DNA from: CAVQCJ01 sp963711005
Lineage (GTDB): Bacteria > Actinomycetota > Actinomycetes > Prado026
NCBI GenBank assembly: GCA_963711005.1
Contig: CAVQCJ010000006.1
Coordinates: forward strand, 558,001 to 622,000
DNA length: 64,000 nt
Direction of reading: 5' to 3'
The notes under the pieces were generated by a model. It worked only from the letters and a program-made list of their open reading frames with translations. It had not been told where the DNA came from and searched no databases. Below, in pieces: positions 51,895 to 60,850 of this stretch. Position 1 is the first letter of the stretch, and every line of letters starts with the position of its first letter. The position numbers were made by a program, and so were the translations under genes.

Positions 51895-53076
51895 ATGACC
51901 CGACGCAGAGCGCTCACGCGCTCGTTGGTGGTTCTGACCGCAGCGGGCCTCGCGCTCGCGGCCTGCAGCAGCAGTGGCAGCGGCGGGACGGCAGCCTCAG
52001 CCGGCGCCAGCAGCGTGAACATCGGCTTCATGGGCGACCTCACCGGCGCCAACAAGGCGCTCGGCATCAACATCCGCAACGGCGAGAAGCTCGCGATCGA
52101 CCAGTACAACGCGACCAACCCGTCGGTCAAGATCGTCCTGAAGGAGTACGACTCGCAGGGTGACCCGAAGCAGGCGTCGGCGCTCGCGCCCAAGGCGGTC
52201 GACGACAAGATCGTCGGCCTGGTCGGCCCGGCATTCTCCGGTGAGACCGCCAGCACCGGTCCGGTCTGGCAGGCGGCGGGCATCCCCTTCATCTCCGCCT
52301 CGGCCACCCGGGTCTCGCTGGCCACCAACGGGTGGACCACCTTCCACCGGGTGCTGGCCGACGACGGCTTCCAGGGTCCCGGCATCGCGAACGTCCTGAT
52401 CAAGGGAATGTCGGTCAAGAAGGTCGCCGTCATCGATGACGCCTCCGAGTACGGCAAGGGCCTGGCCGACGCGGTCGCCTCGGCACTCACGGCCGGCGGT
52501 GTCAACGTGGCCGTGCGGGAGGCCGTCGCGGCGGTCGGCAACGCCGTGCCGAACTACTCGTCCACGGTCACCAAGATCAAGGGCGCCGGCGTCGACGCGG
52601 TCGTCTACGGCGGCTACTACGCCCAGGCGGGGCCGTTCGCCAAGCAGCTCAAGGACGGCGGGGTCACCGCGCAGTTCTTCTCCGGTGACGGGTCGCTCGA
52701 CCCGGCGTTCATCTCCGGCGCGGGCAGCGGGGCCGAGGGCGCACTGCTGTCCTGCGCCTGCGCGCTGATCAACGACGCCGCCACGGGCACCAGCAAGACG
52801 TTCTACGACGCCTACAAGGCGGCGTTCGGCGTCGAGCCGGGGACCTACTCGCCGGAGGCGTACGACGCCGCGACCGCCTTCATCATGGCGATCAAGGCCG
52901 GGCACACCGACACGAAGAGCATCGAGTCGTTCGTCAACACCGTGAACTTCACGGGCGTGTCGAAGCAGATCCAGTTTGAGACGAACGGCAACATCAAGGG
53001 CGGGACGATCCTCATCTACCAGGTGAAGAGCGGGAAGATCGTCGAGATCGGGACATCGGACGACGCGAAGCCCTGA
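51895..53076 (+). CDS. livJ: Branched-chain amino-acid ABC transporter substrate-binding lipoprotein
   Basis: 393 residues with a lipobox (LTAAGLALAACSSSG, Cys about residue 23), then the LivJ/Leu-binding fold: VNIGFMGDLTGANKALGINIRNGEKLAIDQYNA, VGPAFSGETASTGPVW and KVAVIDDASEYGKGLADA. First gene of a liv operon (livJ-H-M-G-F). AAGGAG lies 7 nt before the ATG. A strong 18-bp hairpin follows the stop and probably sets the extra amount of this subunit relative to the membrane parts. Confidence 0.92.
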   Translation: MTRRRALTRSLVVLTAAGLALAACSSSGSGGTAASAGASSVNIGFMGDLTGANKALGINIRNGEKLAIDQYNATNPSVKIVLKEYDSQGDPKQASALAPKAVDDKIVGLVGPAFSGETASTGPVWQAAGIPFISASATRVSLATNGWTTFHRVLADDGFQGPGIANVLIKGMSVKKVAVIDDASEYGKGLADAVASALTAGGVNVAVREAVAAVGNAVPNYSSTVTKIKGAGVDAVVYGGYYAQAGPFAKQLKDGGVTAQFFSGDGSLDPAFISGAGSGAEGALLSCACALINDAATGTSKTFYDAYKAAFGVEPGTYSPEAYDAATAFIMAIKAGHTDTKSIESFVNTVNFTGVSKQIQFETNGNIKGGTILIYQVKSGKIVEIGTSDDAKP

Positions 53077-53099
53077 CCTCCGACACCATCCACGCCTGA

Positions 53100-53140
53100 G
53101 GGTCGGGGCGTCACCTCACACGGAGGTGGCGCCCCGACCC
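53100..53140 (+). terminator. Strong hairpin between livJ and livH (attenuator or mRNA-stability element)
   Basis: GGGTCGGGGCGTCACCTC (53100-53117), loop ACACG, GAGGTGGCGCCCCGACCC (53123-53140): an 18-bp stem with one G-U pair. It lies between the livJ stop and the livH GTG (53155). It would lower readthrough into livHMGF or protect the livJ mRNA 3' end. Confidence 0.75.
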
Positions 53141-53154
53141 AGGAACGGAGACTC

Positions 53155-54087
53155 GTGAGCAGCCTCCTGCAGGAGTTTTGGGCCTCGACGATCGACGGCC
53201 TCACCCAGGGCGCGATCTACGCCCTCGTGGCACTGGGGTACACCCTGGTCTACGGGGTGCTGCGTCTGATCAACTTCGCCCACTCCGAGATCTTCATGAT
53301 CGGCACCTTCGCTACGGTGGGTGTCATCACCGGGCTGGGCATCACAGCTCCGCTGACGGGCTTCGCGCTCTTCTTCTTCCTGCTGCTCGCGGCCCTGGTG
53401 GCGGCGCTCGCGTCCGGCGGCTCCGCGGTGATCCTGGAACGGATCGCCTACCGGCCGCTGCGCCGCCGCGGAGCCACCACGCTTGCGGCTCTCATCTCCG
53501 CCATCGGCGCGTCACTGTTCCTCCAGCAGCTCTTCTCGCTGCGTTTCCCCGACGCCGTCGACACGACCCGCGTCATGAACAAGACGGTCCTGGCCACGCT
53601 CGGGACGGGCCTGCTGCGCGCGGACAAGGTGCTGGTCTTCGGCGGGGCGATCTTCATGATGGTGCTGCTCGACCGGCTGGTGAACGGGACCCGGTTCGGG
53701 CGGGCGATCCGCGCCACGGCCCAGAGCGCCGACACGGCCACACTCATGGGCGTCAACATCGACCGGATCGTCATGCTCACGTTCCTCATCGGCGGGGCGA
53801 TGGCCGGCATCGGCGGCATGCTGTACATCATCTTCTTCGAGGTGACCACGTTCAGCGTGGGGTTCGTGCTCGGGATCAAAGCCTTCACGGCTGCGGTCCT
53901 CGGCGGCATCGGCAACCTGCGCGGCGCGCTGCTGGGCGGCCTCATCCTCGGTCTCATCGAGGAGTACAGCGCGAGCGTCGTCGGGGCCCAGTGGAAGGAC
54001 GTGATCTCCTTCTCGGTGCTCATCCTCGTCCTCATGTTCCGACCGACCGGCCTGCTGGGCGAGTCGCTGGGGAAGGCGCGCGTATGA
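53155..54087 (+). CDS. livH: Branched-chain amino-acid ABC transporter permease
   Basis: 310 residues, about eight helices, ending in MFRPTGLLGESLGKARV. The start AIYALVALGYTLVYGVLRLINFAHSEIFMIG is the typical LivH segment. It forms a heterodimer with LivM in the membrane. CGGAG precedes the GTG. It overlaps livM by 4 nt. Confidence 0.93.
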   Translation: MSSLLQEFWASTIDGLTQGAIYALVALGYTLVYGVLRLINFAHSEIFMIGTFATVGVITGLGITAPLTGFALFFFLLLAALVAALASGGSAVILERIAYRPLRRRGATTLAALISAIGASLFLQQLFSLRFPDAVDTTRVMNKTVLATLGTGLLRADKVLVFGGAIFMMVLLDRLVNGTRFGRAIRATAQSADTATLMGVNIDRIVMLTFLIGGAMAGIGGMLYIIFFEVTTFSVGFVLGIKAFTAAVLGGIGNLRGALLGGLILGLIEEYSASVVGAQWKDVISFSVLILVLMFRPTGLLGESLGKARV

Positions 54088-55212
54088 CGGTCCGCAACCC
54101 GCTGCGCGGGGTCAAGATGCCGTGGTCGCACGCGTTCGACCGGATGGGTGCCCGGTGGCGCGCACTGCCGCGCTATGCCCGCTGGCTCGGCTACCTCGCG
54201 TTCTTCATGTTCGCGCTCTCGCTCCCGAACATCCCGAACCTCGACGAGGTCATGGCACCGGGCAGCAGCTGGCAGCGGGTCCTGTTCTACCCGATCAGCA
54301 TCTACATCCTGCTGGCGCTCGGCCTGAACGTGGTCGTCGGGTACGCCGGGCTCCTGGACCTCGGCTACGTCGCGTTCTACGCGATCGGCGCATACAGCAT
54401 GGCCATCCTCGGCGGCACGTACGGCTGGGGCTTCTGGGAGGTCCTCCCGGTCGGGATCGGGCTGGCGATGGTCGCGGGCTTCCTGCTCGGCTCACCCACG
54501 CTGCGGCTGCGCGGCGACTATCTGGCGATCGTCACGCTCGGCTTCGGGGAGATGATCCGGGAGACGGCGAACAACCTCGACTACCTCGGCGGGCCCGCGC
54601 GGCATCTACGACATCCCGCGTCCCCCTTCGATCGGCAACATCGGGTTCCTGCAGTACGGCGTGCTGGACTCCAGGCCGTACTACTACCTGGTGGTCGTGG
54701 TGATCGCGATCGTGATCATCATCATGAAGCGGCTGGAGAAGAGCCGGGTCGGACGGTCGTGGACGGCCATCCGCGAGGACGAGGACGCCGCCCAGCTGAT
54801 GGGCGTGCCCACCCTGAAGTTCAAGCTCTGGGCGTTCACGGTCGGTGCGGCGGTCGGCGGGGCGGGCGGCGTCATCTTCGCGTCGTCCACCTCCGCCATC
54901 CAGCCGACGGACTTCCCGTTCATCCTCTCGGCGACCATCCTCGCCGCGGTCGTCCTCGGCGGGGCGGGGAACATCCCGGGTGTCGTCCTCGGGGCGTTCC
55001 TCGTGGCGTGGCTGCCCGAAGCCGTCCGCGGCTTCGACCAGTACCGGGTGCTCGTCTTCGGCGGGGCGCTGGTCGTCCTGATGATCTTCCGTCCGCAAGG
55101 GATCTGGCCGTCGCGGATCCGGGCCGCGGAGTTCAGCGAGGGCGAAGGCGGCATCGGCCGCCTCGGTGGCGAGGTCGGCACAGTCCGCTCGCAGGCTGGG
55201 GCAGAACCGTGA
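54084..55212 (+). CDS. livM: Branched-chain amino-acid ABC transporter permease, broken by a one-base insertion
   Basis: The first frame encodes LNVVVGYAGLLDLGYVAFYAIGAYSMAILG up to NNLDYLGGPAR. The next frame continues with GIYDIPRPPSIGNIGFLQYG, AIREDEDAAQLMGV and the C-terminal FRPQGIWPSR. Dropping one C from the CCC at 54594-54596 restores a 375-residue LivM, with the LGGPRGIYDIP joint expected for the family. The C-terminal EAA-like loop (REDEDAAQLMG) is intact. Overlaps livH and livG by 4 nt each. Confidence 0.9.
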
Positions 55213-55992
55213 CCGGCACCGAGCCGCTGCTGGCGCTGCGCAGCGTGACGATGAAGTTCGGCGGGCTGCTCGCGGTCAACGAGCTCGACCTCGAGGTGCG
55301 CGTCGGCGAGATCGTGGCGCTGATCGGGCCGAACGGGGCCGGCAAGACCACGGTGTTCAACATGACCACGGGCGTGTACACCCCTTCGTCCGGCGACCTG
55401 ATGTTCAACGGGACCCGGCTCAACGGGATGCGCCCGGACCGCGTGACCAAGCTGGGGATGGCTCGCACGTTCCAGAACATCCGGCTGTTCGACAACATGT
55501 CGGCTCTCGAGAACGTGATCGTCGGGACGCACGCACGGCACCGGGCCAGCGTGGTCGGCGCGGTGCTCGGGCTCCCCCGGTACCGCAGGGAGGAGATCGA
55601 CGCCCACGACACCGCCACCCGGCTGCTGGACTTCGTGGGGATCGCCCGGCGGGCCGGGATCGGTGGCCCGCAACCTGCCCTACGGCGACCAGCGGCGGCT
55701 GGAGATCGCCCGCGCGCTCGGGACCGGACCGAAGCTGCTGCTCCTCGACGAGCCGGCGGCAGGCATGAACCCCTCGGAGAAGAACGACCTGATGCAGCTG
55801 ATCCGACGCATCCGCGACTCCGGCGTGACCGTACTGCTCATCGAGCACGACATGACCCTCGTGATGGGGATCAGCGACCGGGTGGCGGTCCTGGACTTCG
55901 GCCAGAAGATCGCCGACGCACTGCCGGCCGAGGTGCGGGCCGACCCGGCCGTGATCAGGGCCTATCTCGGGGAGGCCGCAGATGCTTCTTGA
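55209..55992 (+). CDS. livG: Branched-chain amino-acid ABC transporter ATPase LivG, broken by a one-base insertion
   Basis: Frame 1 has Walker A GPNGAGKTT (about residues 39-47) and ARTFQNIRLFDNMSALENV. After FVGIARRAG the frame changes, and ARNLPYGDQRRLEIARALGTGPKLLLLDEPAAGMN (signature plus Walker B) and EHDM follow. The extra base lies within about 55656-55664. The corrected length is about 260 residues. The GTG overlaps livM's stop (GTGA); the corrected stop overlaps the livF start by 11 nt. Confidence 0.9.
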
Positions 55993-56686
55993 GGTCGAGG
56001 ACCTGCACGTCAGCTACGGCAAGATCGCTGCGATCAGAGGCATCAGCCTCACCGTCGACGAAGGTGAGATCGTCACGCTCGTCGGCGCGAACGGCGCGGG
56101 AAAGACGACGACGCTGAAGACCCTCTCCGGCCTGCGTCGCGTCGCCGGCGGGACGATCCGGTTCGACGGCAAGGACATCACGTCGATGCCGGGACACCTG
56201 CGGGTGCGCGCCGGGTTGTGCCAGGCGCCGGAGGGCCGTGGCATCTTCCCCGGGATGTCCGTCGGCGACAACCTCGCGATGGGCGCGTACGTGCACGGCA
56301 AGCCCGAACCCGCCGACCTGGATCGTGTGTTCGAGCTGTTCCCGCGCCTGAAGGAGCGCGAGAAGCAGTCCGGCGGCACCCTGTCCGGCGGTGAGCAGCA
56401 GATGCTGGCGATCGGTCGGGCGCTCATGTCCAGGCCGCGCCTGATGCTGCTCGACGAGCCGTCCATGGGCCTGGCGCCCCAGCTCATCCAGCTGATCTTC
56501 CGGATCATCGCCGAGATCAACCAGCAGGGGACCACCGTGCTGCTGGTGGAGCAGAACGCTTCCCAGGCGCTGTCCATCGCGCATCGCGCCTACGTGCTCG
56601 AGACCGGCGTCGTGGTCAAGAGCGGGACCGGCGCCGAGCTGCTCGGCGACGAGTCCGTGGTCGCTGCCTACCTCGGCGGCGGCTGA
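55982..56686 (+). CDS. livF: Branched-chain amino-acid ABC transporter ATPase LivF
   Basis: 234 residues: Walker A GANGAGKTT (about residues 34-42), LCQAPEGRGIFPGMSVGDNL (Q-loop), signature LSGGEQQMLAIGRALM, Walker B LMLLDEPSMGLAP, and VLLVEQNASQAL. LivF pairs with LivG. Last gene of the liv operon; a convergent LivJ-type lipoprotein gene follows after 16 bp. Confidence 0.93.
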   Translation: MLLEVEDLHVSYGKIAAIRGISLTVDEGEIVTLVGANGAGKTTTLKTLSGLRRVAGGTIRFDGKDITSMPGHLRVRAGLCQAPEGRGIFPGMSVGDNLAMGAYVHGKPEPADLDRVFELFPRLKEREKQSGGTLSGGEQQMLAIGRALMSRPRLMLLDEPSMGLAPQLIQLIFRIIAEINQQGTTVLLVEQNASQALSIAHRAYVLETGVVVKSGTGAELLGDESVVAAYLGGG

Positions 56687-56702
56687 CCAGGGTCGCCGGC
56701 GG

Positions 56703-57950
56703 TCAACCCGCCTCCGGTGCGAACGTCCCGGTGACGTACGTGCCGATCGGCGGATAGGTGCCGTCCGGCCCGAACCGGTAGATCCCCACGGAACCGTCGA
56801 CCGGCTCCCCCTGGGCGTCCAGCCGGACCTTGCCGGACTGCCCGACGTACGCGATCGTCAGACCAGCCTTCAGCAGCGCCAGGCACTCCTTGAACGTGGT
56901 GCACGCGGTCCCACCGCTGGTCAGCCCCGGGAGCGCCGCCGCGATGTCCTTGCCGCGCGGGCTGCCGGCTGCGGACGCGGCGAGCGCGACCAGGATCGTG
57001 GCGTCGTAGGTCTGCGCGGCGTAGCCGGGGTCGGTGAGGTCGGGTGCCTGCTGGGCCAGCCGGGCCAGGAACGCGGCCGACGGCGCCGCCCCCGGACGCA
57101 ACCCGGTCACGCTGGCGGCCTGCAGCGGCGAGAGCCCTGCGACCAGGCCCGGCCACAGGGCCAGGTCGGAGACGTACAGCGGCGCGACCCCCGGGCCCGC
57201 GCCGGCTGCGACCAGCGCCTGGAGCAGTGCGTGCGCCTCGCCGGAGCCGATCACGACGACCGCCTGCGGGGCGGCGGCGGCCACCTGCGCCGCCGCGGCC
57301 GAGAAGTCGGTCGACCGCCCGTCGTACTCGATCGCGGCGACGACCCGGCCACCGTCGCGCCGGACGTCCGCCTGCAGGTCGGCGGCGTAGCCCGTGGCGT
57401 AGGTGTCGCGCTCGAACAGGACCGCCACCGAGCGGTGCCCGGCCCCCTTGAGCACGGCGGCGAGCGTGCCGGCCTCGAACGAGTCCGGCGGCACCAGCCG
57501 CGCGTAGAGCCCTCGGTCGGGGTAGCCGTCGAGCTTGGCGCTGGCGTCGCCGGGCGACACGAGCGCCACCCCCGCCCCGACCACCTTGTCGATCACGGTG
57601 AGCGTGACGGACGAGCCGGTCCCGCCGACGATCGCGTCCACCTTGCGGGCCAGCATCCGGTCCACGCTCTGCGAGGCGACCGAGCTGAACGCGTCGCCGG
57701 AGTCGGAGTCGATCAGGGTGACCGGCTGCCCGAGAACGCCACCGGCGGCGTCGATGTCCTTGACCGCGAGCTGGAGACCGGCCTCCTCGGCCGGCCCGAC
57801 GTGCGCGAAGCCGCCGGTGACCGGGAGCAGCGTGCCCAGGACCAGCGGTCCGGCCGACGGCTGAGCGGTCGGGACGGACGGCTTCGTGCAGCCGGCGATG
57901 GCGACCAGCAGGACCAGCACGGCCAGTCCGGCGGCCAGGCGGCGCCTCAA
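56703..57950 (-). CDS. LivJ/AmiC-fold substrate-binding lipoprotein
   Basis: 415 residues with a signal ending in a lipobox (AVLVLLVAIAGCTKP, Cys about residue 21) and the PBP1 fold: LVLGTLLPVTGGFAHVGPAEEAGLQLAVKDIDAAGG, VDAIVGGTGSSVTLTVIDK, and SVAVLFERDTYATGYAADLQ. Its ATG overlaps the stop of the ANTAR response-regulator gene (ATGA), so both are made from one message. It may be a second receptor for the liv transporter or a sensor for the regulator. The substrate is unknown. Confidence 0.85.
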   Translation of the reverse strand: MRRRLAAGLAVLVLLVAIAGCTKPSVPTAQPSAGPLVLGTLLPVTGGFAHVGPAEEAGLQLAVKDIDAAGGVLGQPVTLIDSDSGDAFSSVASQSVDRMLARKVDAIVGGTGSSVTLTVIDKVVGAGVALVSPGDASAKLDGYPDRGLYARLVPPDSFEAGTLAAVLKGAGHRSVAVLFERDTYATGYAADLQADVRRDGGRVVAAIEYDGRSTDFSAAAAQVAAAAPQAVVVIGSGEAHALLQALVAAGAGPGVAPLYVSDLALWPGLVAGLSPLQAASVTGLRPGAAPSAAFLARLAQQAPDLTDPGYAAQTYDATILVALAASAAGSPRGKDIAAALPGLTSGGTACTTFKECLALLKAGLTIAYVGQSGKVRLDAQGEPVDGSVGIYRFGPDGTYPPIGTYVTGTFAPEAG

Positions 57951-58555
57951 GAGGTCTTCGGCCCCTCCTGGGCGAGCACGGTCTCGGCCACCTGCCGCAT
58001 GCCGATGCGCAGGTCCATCGACGACTTCTGGATCCAGCGGAAGGCGTCGGCCTCCGACAGACCGTGCCGGTTCTGCAGGACCGCCTTGGCCCGGTCGACG
58101 AGCTTGCGCGTCTCCAGCCGGTCCGAGAGGTCGGCCACCTCCCGGGACAACGCCGCCATCTGCTCGTACCTGGCGACGGCGATCTCGATGGCCGGCACGA
58201 GGTCGGCCTTCTGGAACGGCTTGACCAGGTAGGCCATCGCTCCGGCGTCCCTGGCCCGCTCGACCAGGTCTCGCTGCGAGAACGCGGTGAGCATCAGCAC
58301 CGGGGCGAGCTGCTCGGCGGTGATCCGCTCAGCCGCCGAGATCCCGTCCAGCACCGGCATCTTCACGTCGAGCACGACCAGGTCCGGGGACAGCTCGGCC
58401 GCCAGCCGCACCGCGGTCTCCCCGTCGCCGGCCTCGCCGACGACGTCGTAGCCGGCCTCCTCGAGCATCTCCTTGAGGTCCATCCGGATCAGCGCCTCGT
58501 CCTCGGCGATGACCACCCGGCGCGGCAGCGCCGCAGCGGCAGGTGGTCCGGACAT
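57947..58555 (-). CDS. pdtaR: ANTAR-domain response regulator (PdtaR-like)
   Basis: 202 residues. The receiver domain has VVIAEDEALIRMDLKEML (phosphorylation pocket acidic pair about residues 19-20), VVLDVKMPVLDGISA (phospho-acceptor Asp about 65) and LMLTAFSQRDL and YLVKPFQK. The C-terminal ANTAR domain ALSREVADLSDRLETRKLVDRAKAVLQNRHGLSEADAFRWIQKSSMDLR is an RNA-binding antitermination module. It is the probable counterpart of M. tuberculosis PdtaR (Rv1626), which sits close to polA. The ATG has a TAGGGT box 7 nt upstream (leaderless). It is co-translated with the LivJ-type lipoprotein. Confidence 0.9.
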   Translation of the reverse strand: MSGPPAAAALPRRVVIAEDEALIRMDLKEMLEEAGYDVVGEAGDGETAVRLAAELSPDLVVLDVKMPVLDGISAAERITAEQLAPVLMLTAFSQRDLVERARDAGAMAYLVKPFQKADLVPAIEIAVARYEQMAALSREVADLSDRLETRKLVDRAKAVLQNRHGLSEADAFRWIQKSSMDLRIGMRQVAETVLAQEGPKTS

Positions 58556-58562
58556 GCCGGTC

Positions 58563-58568
58563 ACCCTA
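58563..58568 (-). promoter_or_regulatory. Leaderless -10 box of pdtaR
   Basis: TAGGGT on the minus strand with a 7-nt gap to ATG 58555. Confidence 0.55.
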
Positions 58569-58629
58569 CCGACCGCCGGACCACCCGAAGCCCGCGCGGC
58601 CGGTACCGTTGCAGGCAGCTCAGAGCACG

Positions 58630-58713
58630 CCCCCGTGGCGGAACTGGTCAGACGCGCCGGACTCAAAATCCGGTGGCCTAGCGGCCATGTGGGTTCGAAT
58701 CCCACCGGGGGTA
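58630..58713 (+). tRNA. tRNA-Leu (anticodon CAA)
   Basis: The acceptor stem GCCCCCG (58630-58636) pairs with CGGGGGT (58706-58712). The anticodon arm CCGGACTCAAAATCCGG gives the CAA anticodon; a long variable arm (class II, GTGGCCTAGCGGCCAT) and the T-arm GGGTTCGAATCCC follow. The 3' CCA is not encoded. It lies alone between pdtaR and nusB. Confidence 0.95.
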
Positions 58714-58723
58714 CCCACCGGCG

Positions 58724-59140
58724 TCAACCGGCTGAGGGGGCGGCGGGCTTGAGGGCCAGGACCCGGGCCAGGACGCCGTTGACGAACGCCGGCGAGGAGT
58801 CCGTCGACAGCGACTTGGCCAGCTCCACCGCCTCGTCGATGACGACCGAGTCGGGCACGTCGTCGACGTACAGCAGCTCGAACACCGACAGCCGCAGCAA
58901 CGCGCGGTCGACGGCGGGCATCCGGTCCAGCGGCCAGTCCTGCGAGTACGTCTCGATCAGGTCGTCGATCCGCTGCCGGTGCTCGGTGACGCCCTCGACG
59001 AGCCGCACAGTGTGCTCGTTCAGCGGGGGGTCGGCCAGCTCGGTGCGCTGCACGAGGACGTCGACGGCCGGAACCCCGCGCTGGTCGGCCTCGAACAGCA
59101 CGTCCAGCGCCCGCTTGCGGGCCTTGCTCCTCGCCGGCAC
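58724..59140 (-). CDS. nusB: Transcription antitermination factor NusB
   Basis: 138 residues, all-alpha: ARKRALDVLFEADQRG at the start, then RMPAVDRALLRLSVFELLYVDDVPDSVVIDEAVELAKSLSTDSSPAFVNGVLARV, the characteristic NusB C-terminal block. It binds boxA RNA in rRNA operons with NusE. It follows efp at 12 bp as the last gene of the aroC-nusB transcript; efp-nusB is a standard pair. Confidence 0.95.
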   Translation of the reverse strand: MPARSKARKRALDVLFEADQRGVPAVDVLVQRTELADPPLNEHTVRLVEGVTEHRQRIDDLIETYSQDWPLDRMPAVDRALLRLSVFELLYVDDVPDSVVIDEAVELAKSLSTDSSPAFVNGVLARVLALKPAAPSAG

Positions 59141-59152
59141 GGAGTCAGTCCT

Positions 59153-59716
59153 TCAGCCGTTGACCCGGCCGAGGTACGACCCGTCCCTGGTGTCCACCTT
59201 GACCCGCTCGCCGGCGGTGATGAACAGCGGCACCTGGATCTCGTACCCGGTCTCGATCGTCGCCGGCTTGGTCCCGCCGGTCGAGCGGTCACCCTGCAGG
59301 CCCGGCTCGGTGTACGTGATCGTGGTCTCCACCGACGTGGGCAGCTCGACGTACAGCGGCGCGCCCTCGTGCATCGCCACCACGGCCTCGGCGTTGTCCA
59401 GCAGGAAGTGCGCGGCGTCGCCGACGGTCTCGCCCGGGACGTGCACCTGCTCGTAGGTCTCGGCGTCCATGAAGACGTAGTCGGAGCCCTCGGCGAACAG
59501 GTACTGCATCGCCCGCTTGTCCACGCTGGCCGTCTCGACCCGCACGCCGGCGTTGAACGTCCGGTCGACGACCTTGCCGGACAGCACCGCCTTGAGCTTG
59601 GTGCGGACGAAGGCCGGGCCCTTGCCCGGCTTGACGTGCTGGAACTCGACGACGGTCCACAGCTGGCCGTCGATGTTGAGGACCAGGCCGTTCTTGAGGT
59701 CGTTCGTGGAAGCCAC
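59153..59716 (-). CDS. efp: Elongation factor P
   Basis: 187 residues. The N-terminal KOW-like domain has the conserved VEFQHVKPGKGPAFVRTKLK loop, with the Lys that is modified or contacts the tRNA acceptor (about residues 29-35). Two OB-fold domains follow, the last ending in VDTRDGSYLGRVNG. EF-P relieves ribosome stalling at polyproline stretches, of which this proteome has many. AGGAG lies upstream. It sits between pepQ and nusB. Confidence 0.96.
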   Translation of the reverse strand: MASTNDLKNGLVLNIDGQLWTVVEFQHVKPGKGPAFVRTKLKAVLSGKVVDRTFNAGVRVETASVDKRAMQYLFAEGSDYVFMDAETYEQVHVPGETVGDAAHFLLDNAEAVVAMHEGAPLYVELPTSVETTITYTEPGLQGDRSTGGTKPATIETGYEIQVPLFITAGERVKVDTRDGSYLGRVNG

Positions 59717-59761
59717 GGGGTGCGTCTCCTGCGGGCGGGGCGGCGCCGCCCGGCCCGGGGG

Positions 59762-60844
59762 TCAACCCAGGACGAGCAGCTCCTTGGACGAGGTGGTGAG
59801 CAGCTCGGCCCGGCCGTCACGCACCACGAGGGTGTCCTCGATGCGTACACCCCCGCGCCCCGGCAGGTACACGCCGGGCTCGACGGTGACGGGCGAGCCG
59901 GCGTCCAGGGTACCCGTGGCGGCGGGTCCGATCATCGGTGCCTCGTGGATCTCCAGCCCCACGCCGTGCCCGAGGCCGTGCCCGAACTGCGGTCCGTACC
60001 CCGCCGCCTCGATCACCGAGCGGGACGCGGCGTCCACGTCCGCGAGCGCGGCGCCGGGCTCGAGGGCATGCCGTCCGGCCCGCTGGGCGGCGCGGACCAG
60101 GTCGTACAGGTCGCGCTGCCAGCCGGCCGGCTCGCCGATCGCGACCGTGCGGGTCATGTCGGCGTGGTAGCCCTCGACCCGGGCGCCGAAGTCGAGCGTG
60201 ACCAGGTCGCCGGCCACCAGCTCGCTGTCGCTGGGGCTGTGGTGCGGAAGGGCGCCGTTCGGGCCGGCGGCCACGATCGTGTCGAAGGCCGGGGCGTCGG
60301 CGCCGTGCGCCCGCATCAGGTCCTCGAGCGCGAAGCCGACCGCCCGCTCGGTGAGGCCGGGGCGCAGCGTCGGCAGCAGGTCGGCCAGCGCGTGGTCGCC
60401 GACGGCACAGGCCCGCCGGAGCAGCTCCACCTCGGCCTCGTCCTTGACCTGGCGCAGCTCCTCGACCGGCCGTCCGCCGGCGACCAGGTCGGCTGCCGGG
60501 ACCGCCAGGGTCAGCTCAGCGTGCTCGGCGACGGTCAGGTGGTGCGCCTCGAAGCCCAGCCGCACCCGCCCGGCGGCAGCCGCGCGCCTGGTCAGCGCCA
60601 GCGGGCAGGGCCGGTCGACGAGGACCTCGACGTCCGGCGCCTCCTCGGCGGACTGGTCGCGGTACCGGAAGTCGGTGCACAGCAGGGCCGATCCGTCGGC
60701 TCGCACCAGCAGGGCGCCGTTGCTCCCGGTGAACCCGGTCAGGTACCGCACGTTGACCAGCGAGGTCACCAGGAACCCGTCGAGCCCGTCCGGTCCGAGC
60801 CGCCCGGCCAACCGCCCGCGCCGCACGGCGTGGTCCGGCCGCAC
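59762..60844 (-). CDS. pepQ: Xaa-Pro aminopeptidase (M24 family)
   Basis: 360 residues. The creatinase N-terminal domain (LDGFLVTSLVNVRYLTGFTGSNGALLV) precedes the M24 pita-bread domain with metal ligands in VTLDFGARVEGYHADMTRT (two Asp), HGLGHGVGLEIHEAP (His), TVEPGVYLPG (Glu) and GVRIEDTLVV (Glu). It removes N-terminal residues before proline. The GTG start is used; aroQ ends 6 bp upstream. Location next to efp, as in mycobacteria, fits peptide or proline metabolism. Confidence 0.92.
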   Translation of the reverse strand: MRPDHAVRRGRLAGRLGPDGLDGFLVTSLVNVRYLTGFTGSNGALLVRADGSALLCTDFRYRDQSAEEAPDVEVLVDRPCPLALTRRAAAAGRVRLGFEAHHLTVAEHAELTLAVPAADLVAGGRPVEELRQVKDEAEVELLRRACAVGDHALADLLPTLRPGLTERAVGFALEDLMRAHGADAPAFDTIVAAGPNGALPHHSPSDSELVAGDLVTLDFGARVEGYHADMTRTVAIGEPAGWQRDLYDLVRAAQRAGRHALEPGAALADVDAASRSVIEAAGYGPQFGHGLGHGVGLEIHEAPMIGPAATGTLDAGSPVTVEPGVYLPGRGGVRIEDTLVVRDGRAELLTTSSKELLVLG

Positions 60845-60850
60845 CGCCGC

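Noticed and set aside
56703..57950. AmiC itself
   Set aside because: It has a lipoprotein signal and so is exported, while AmiC is cytosolic and binds AmiR directly.
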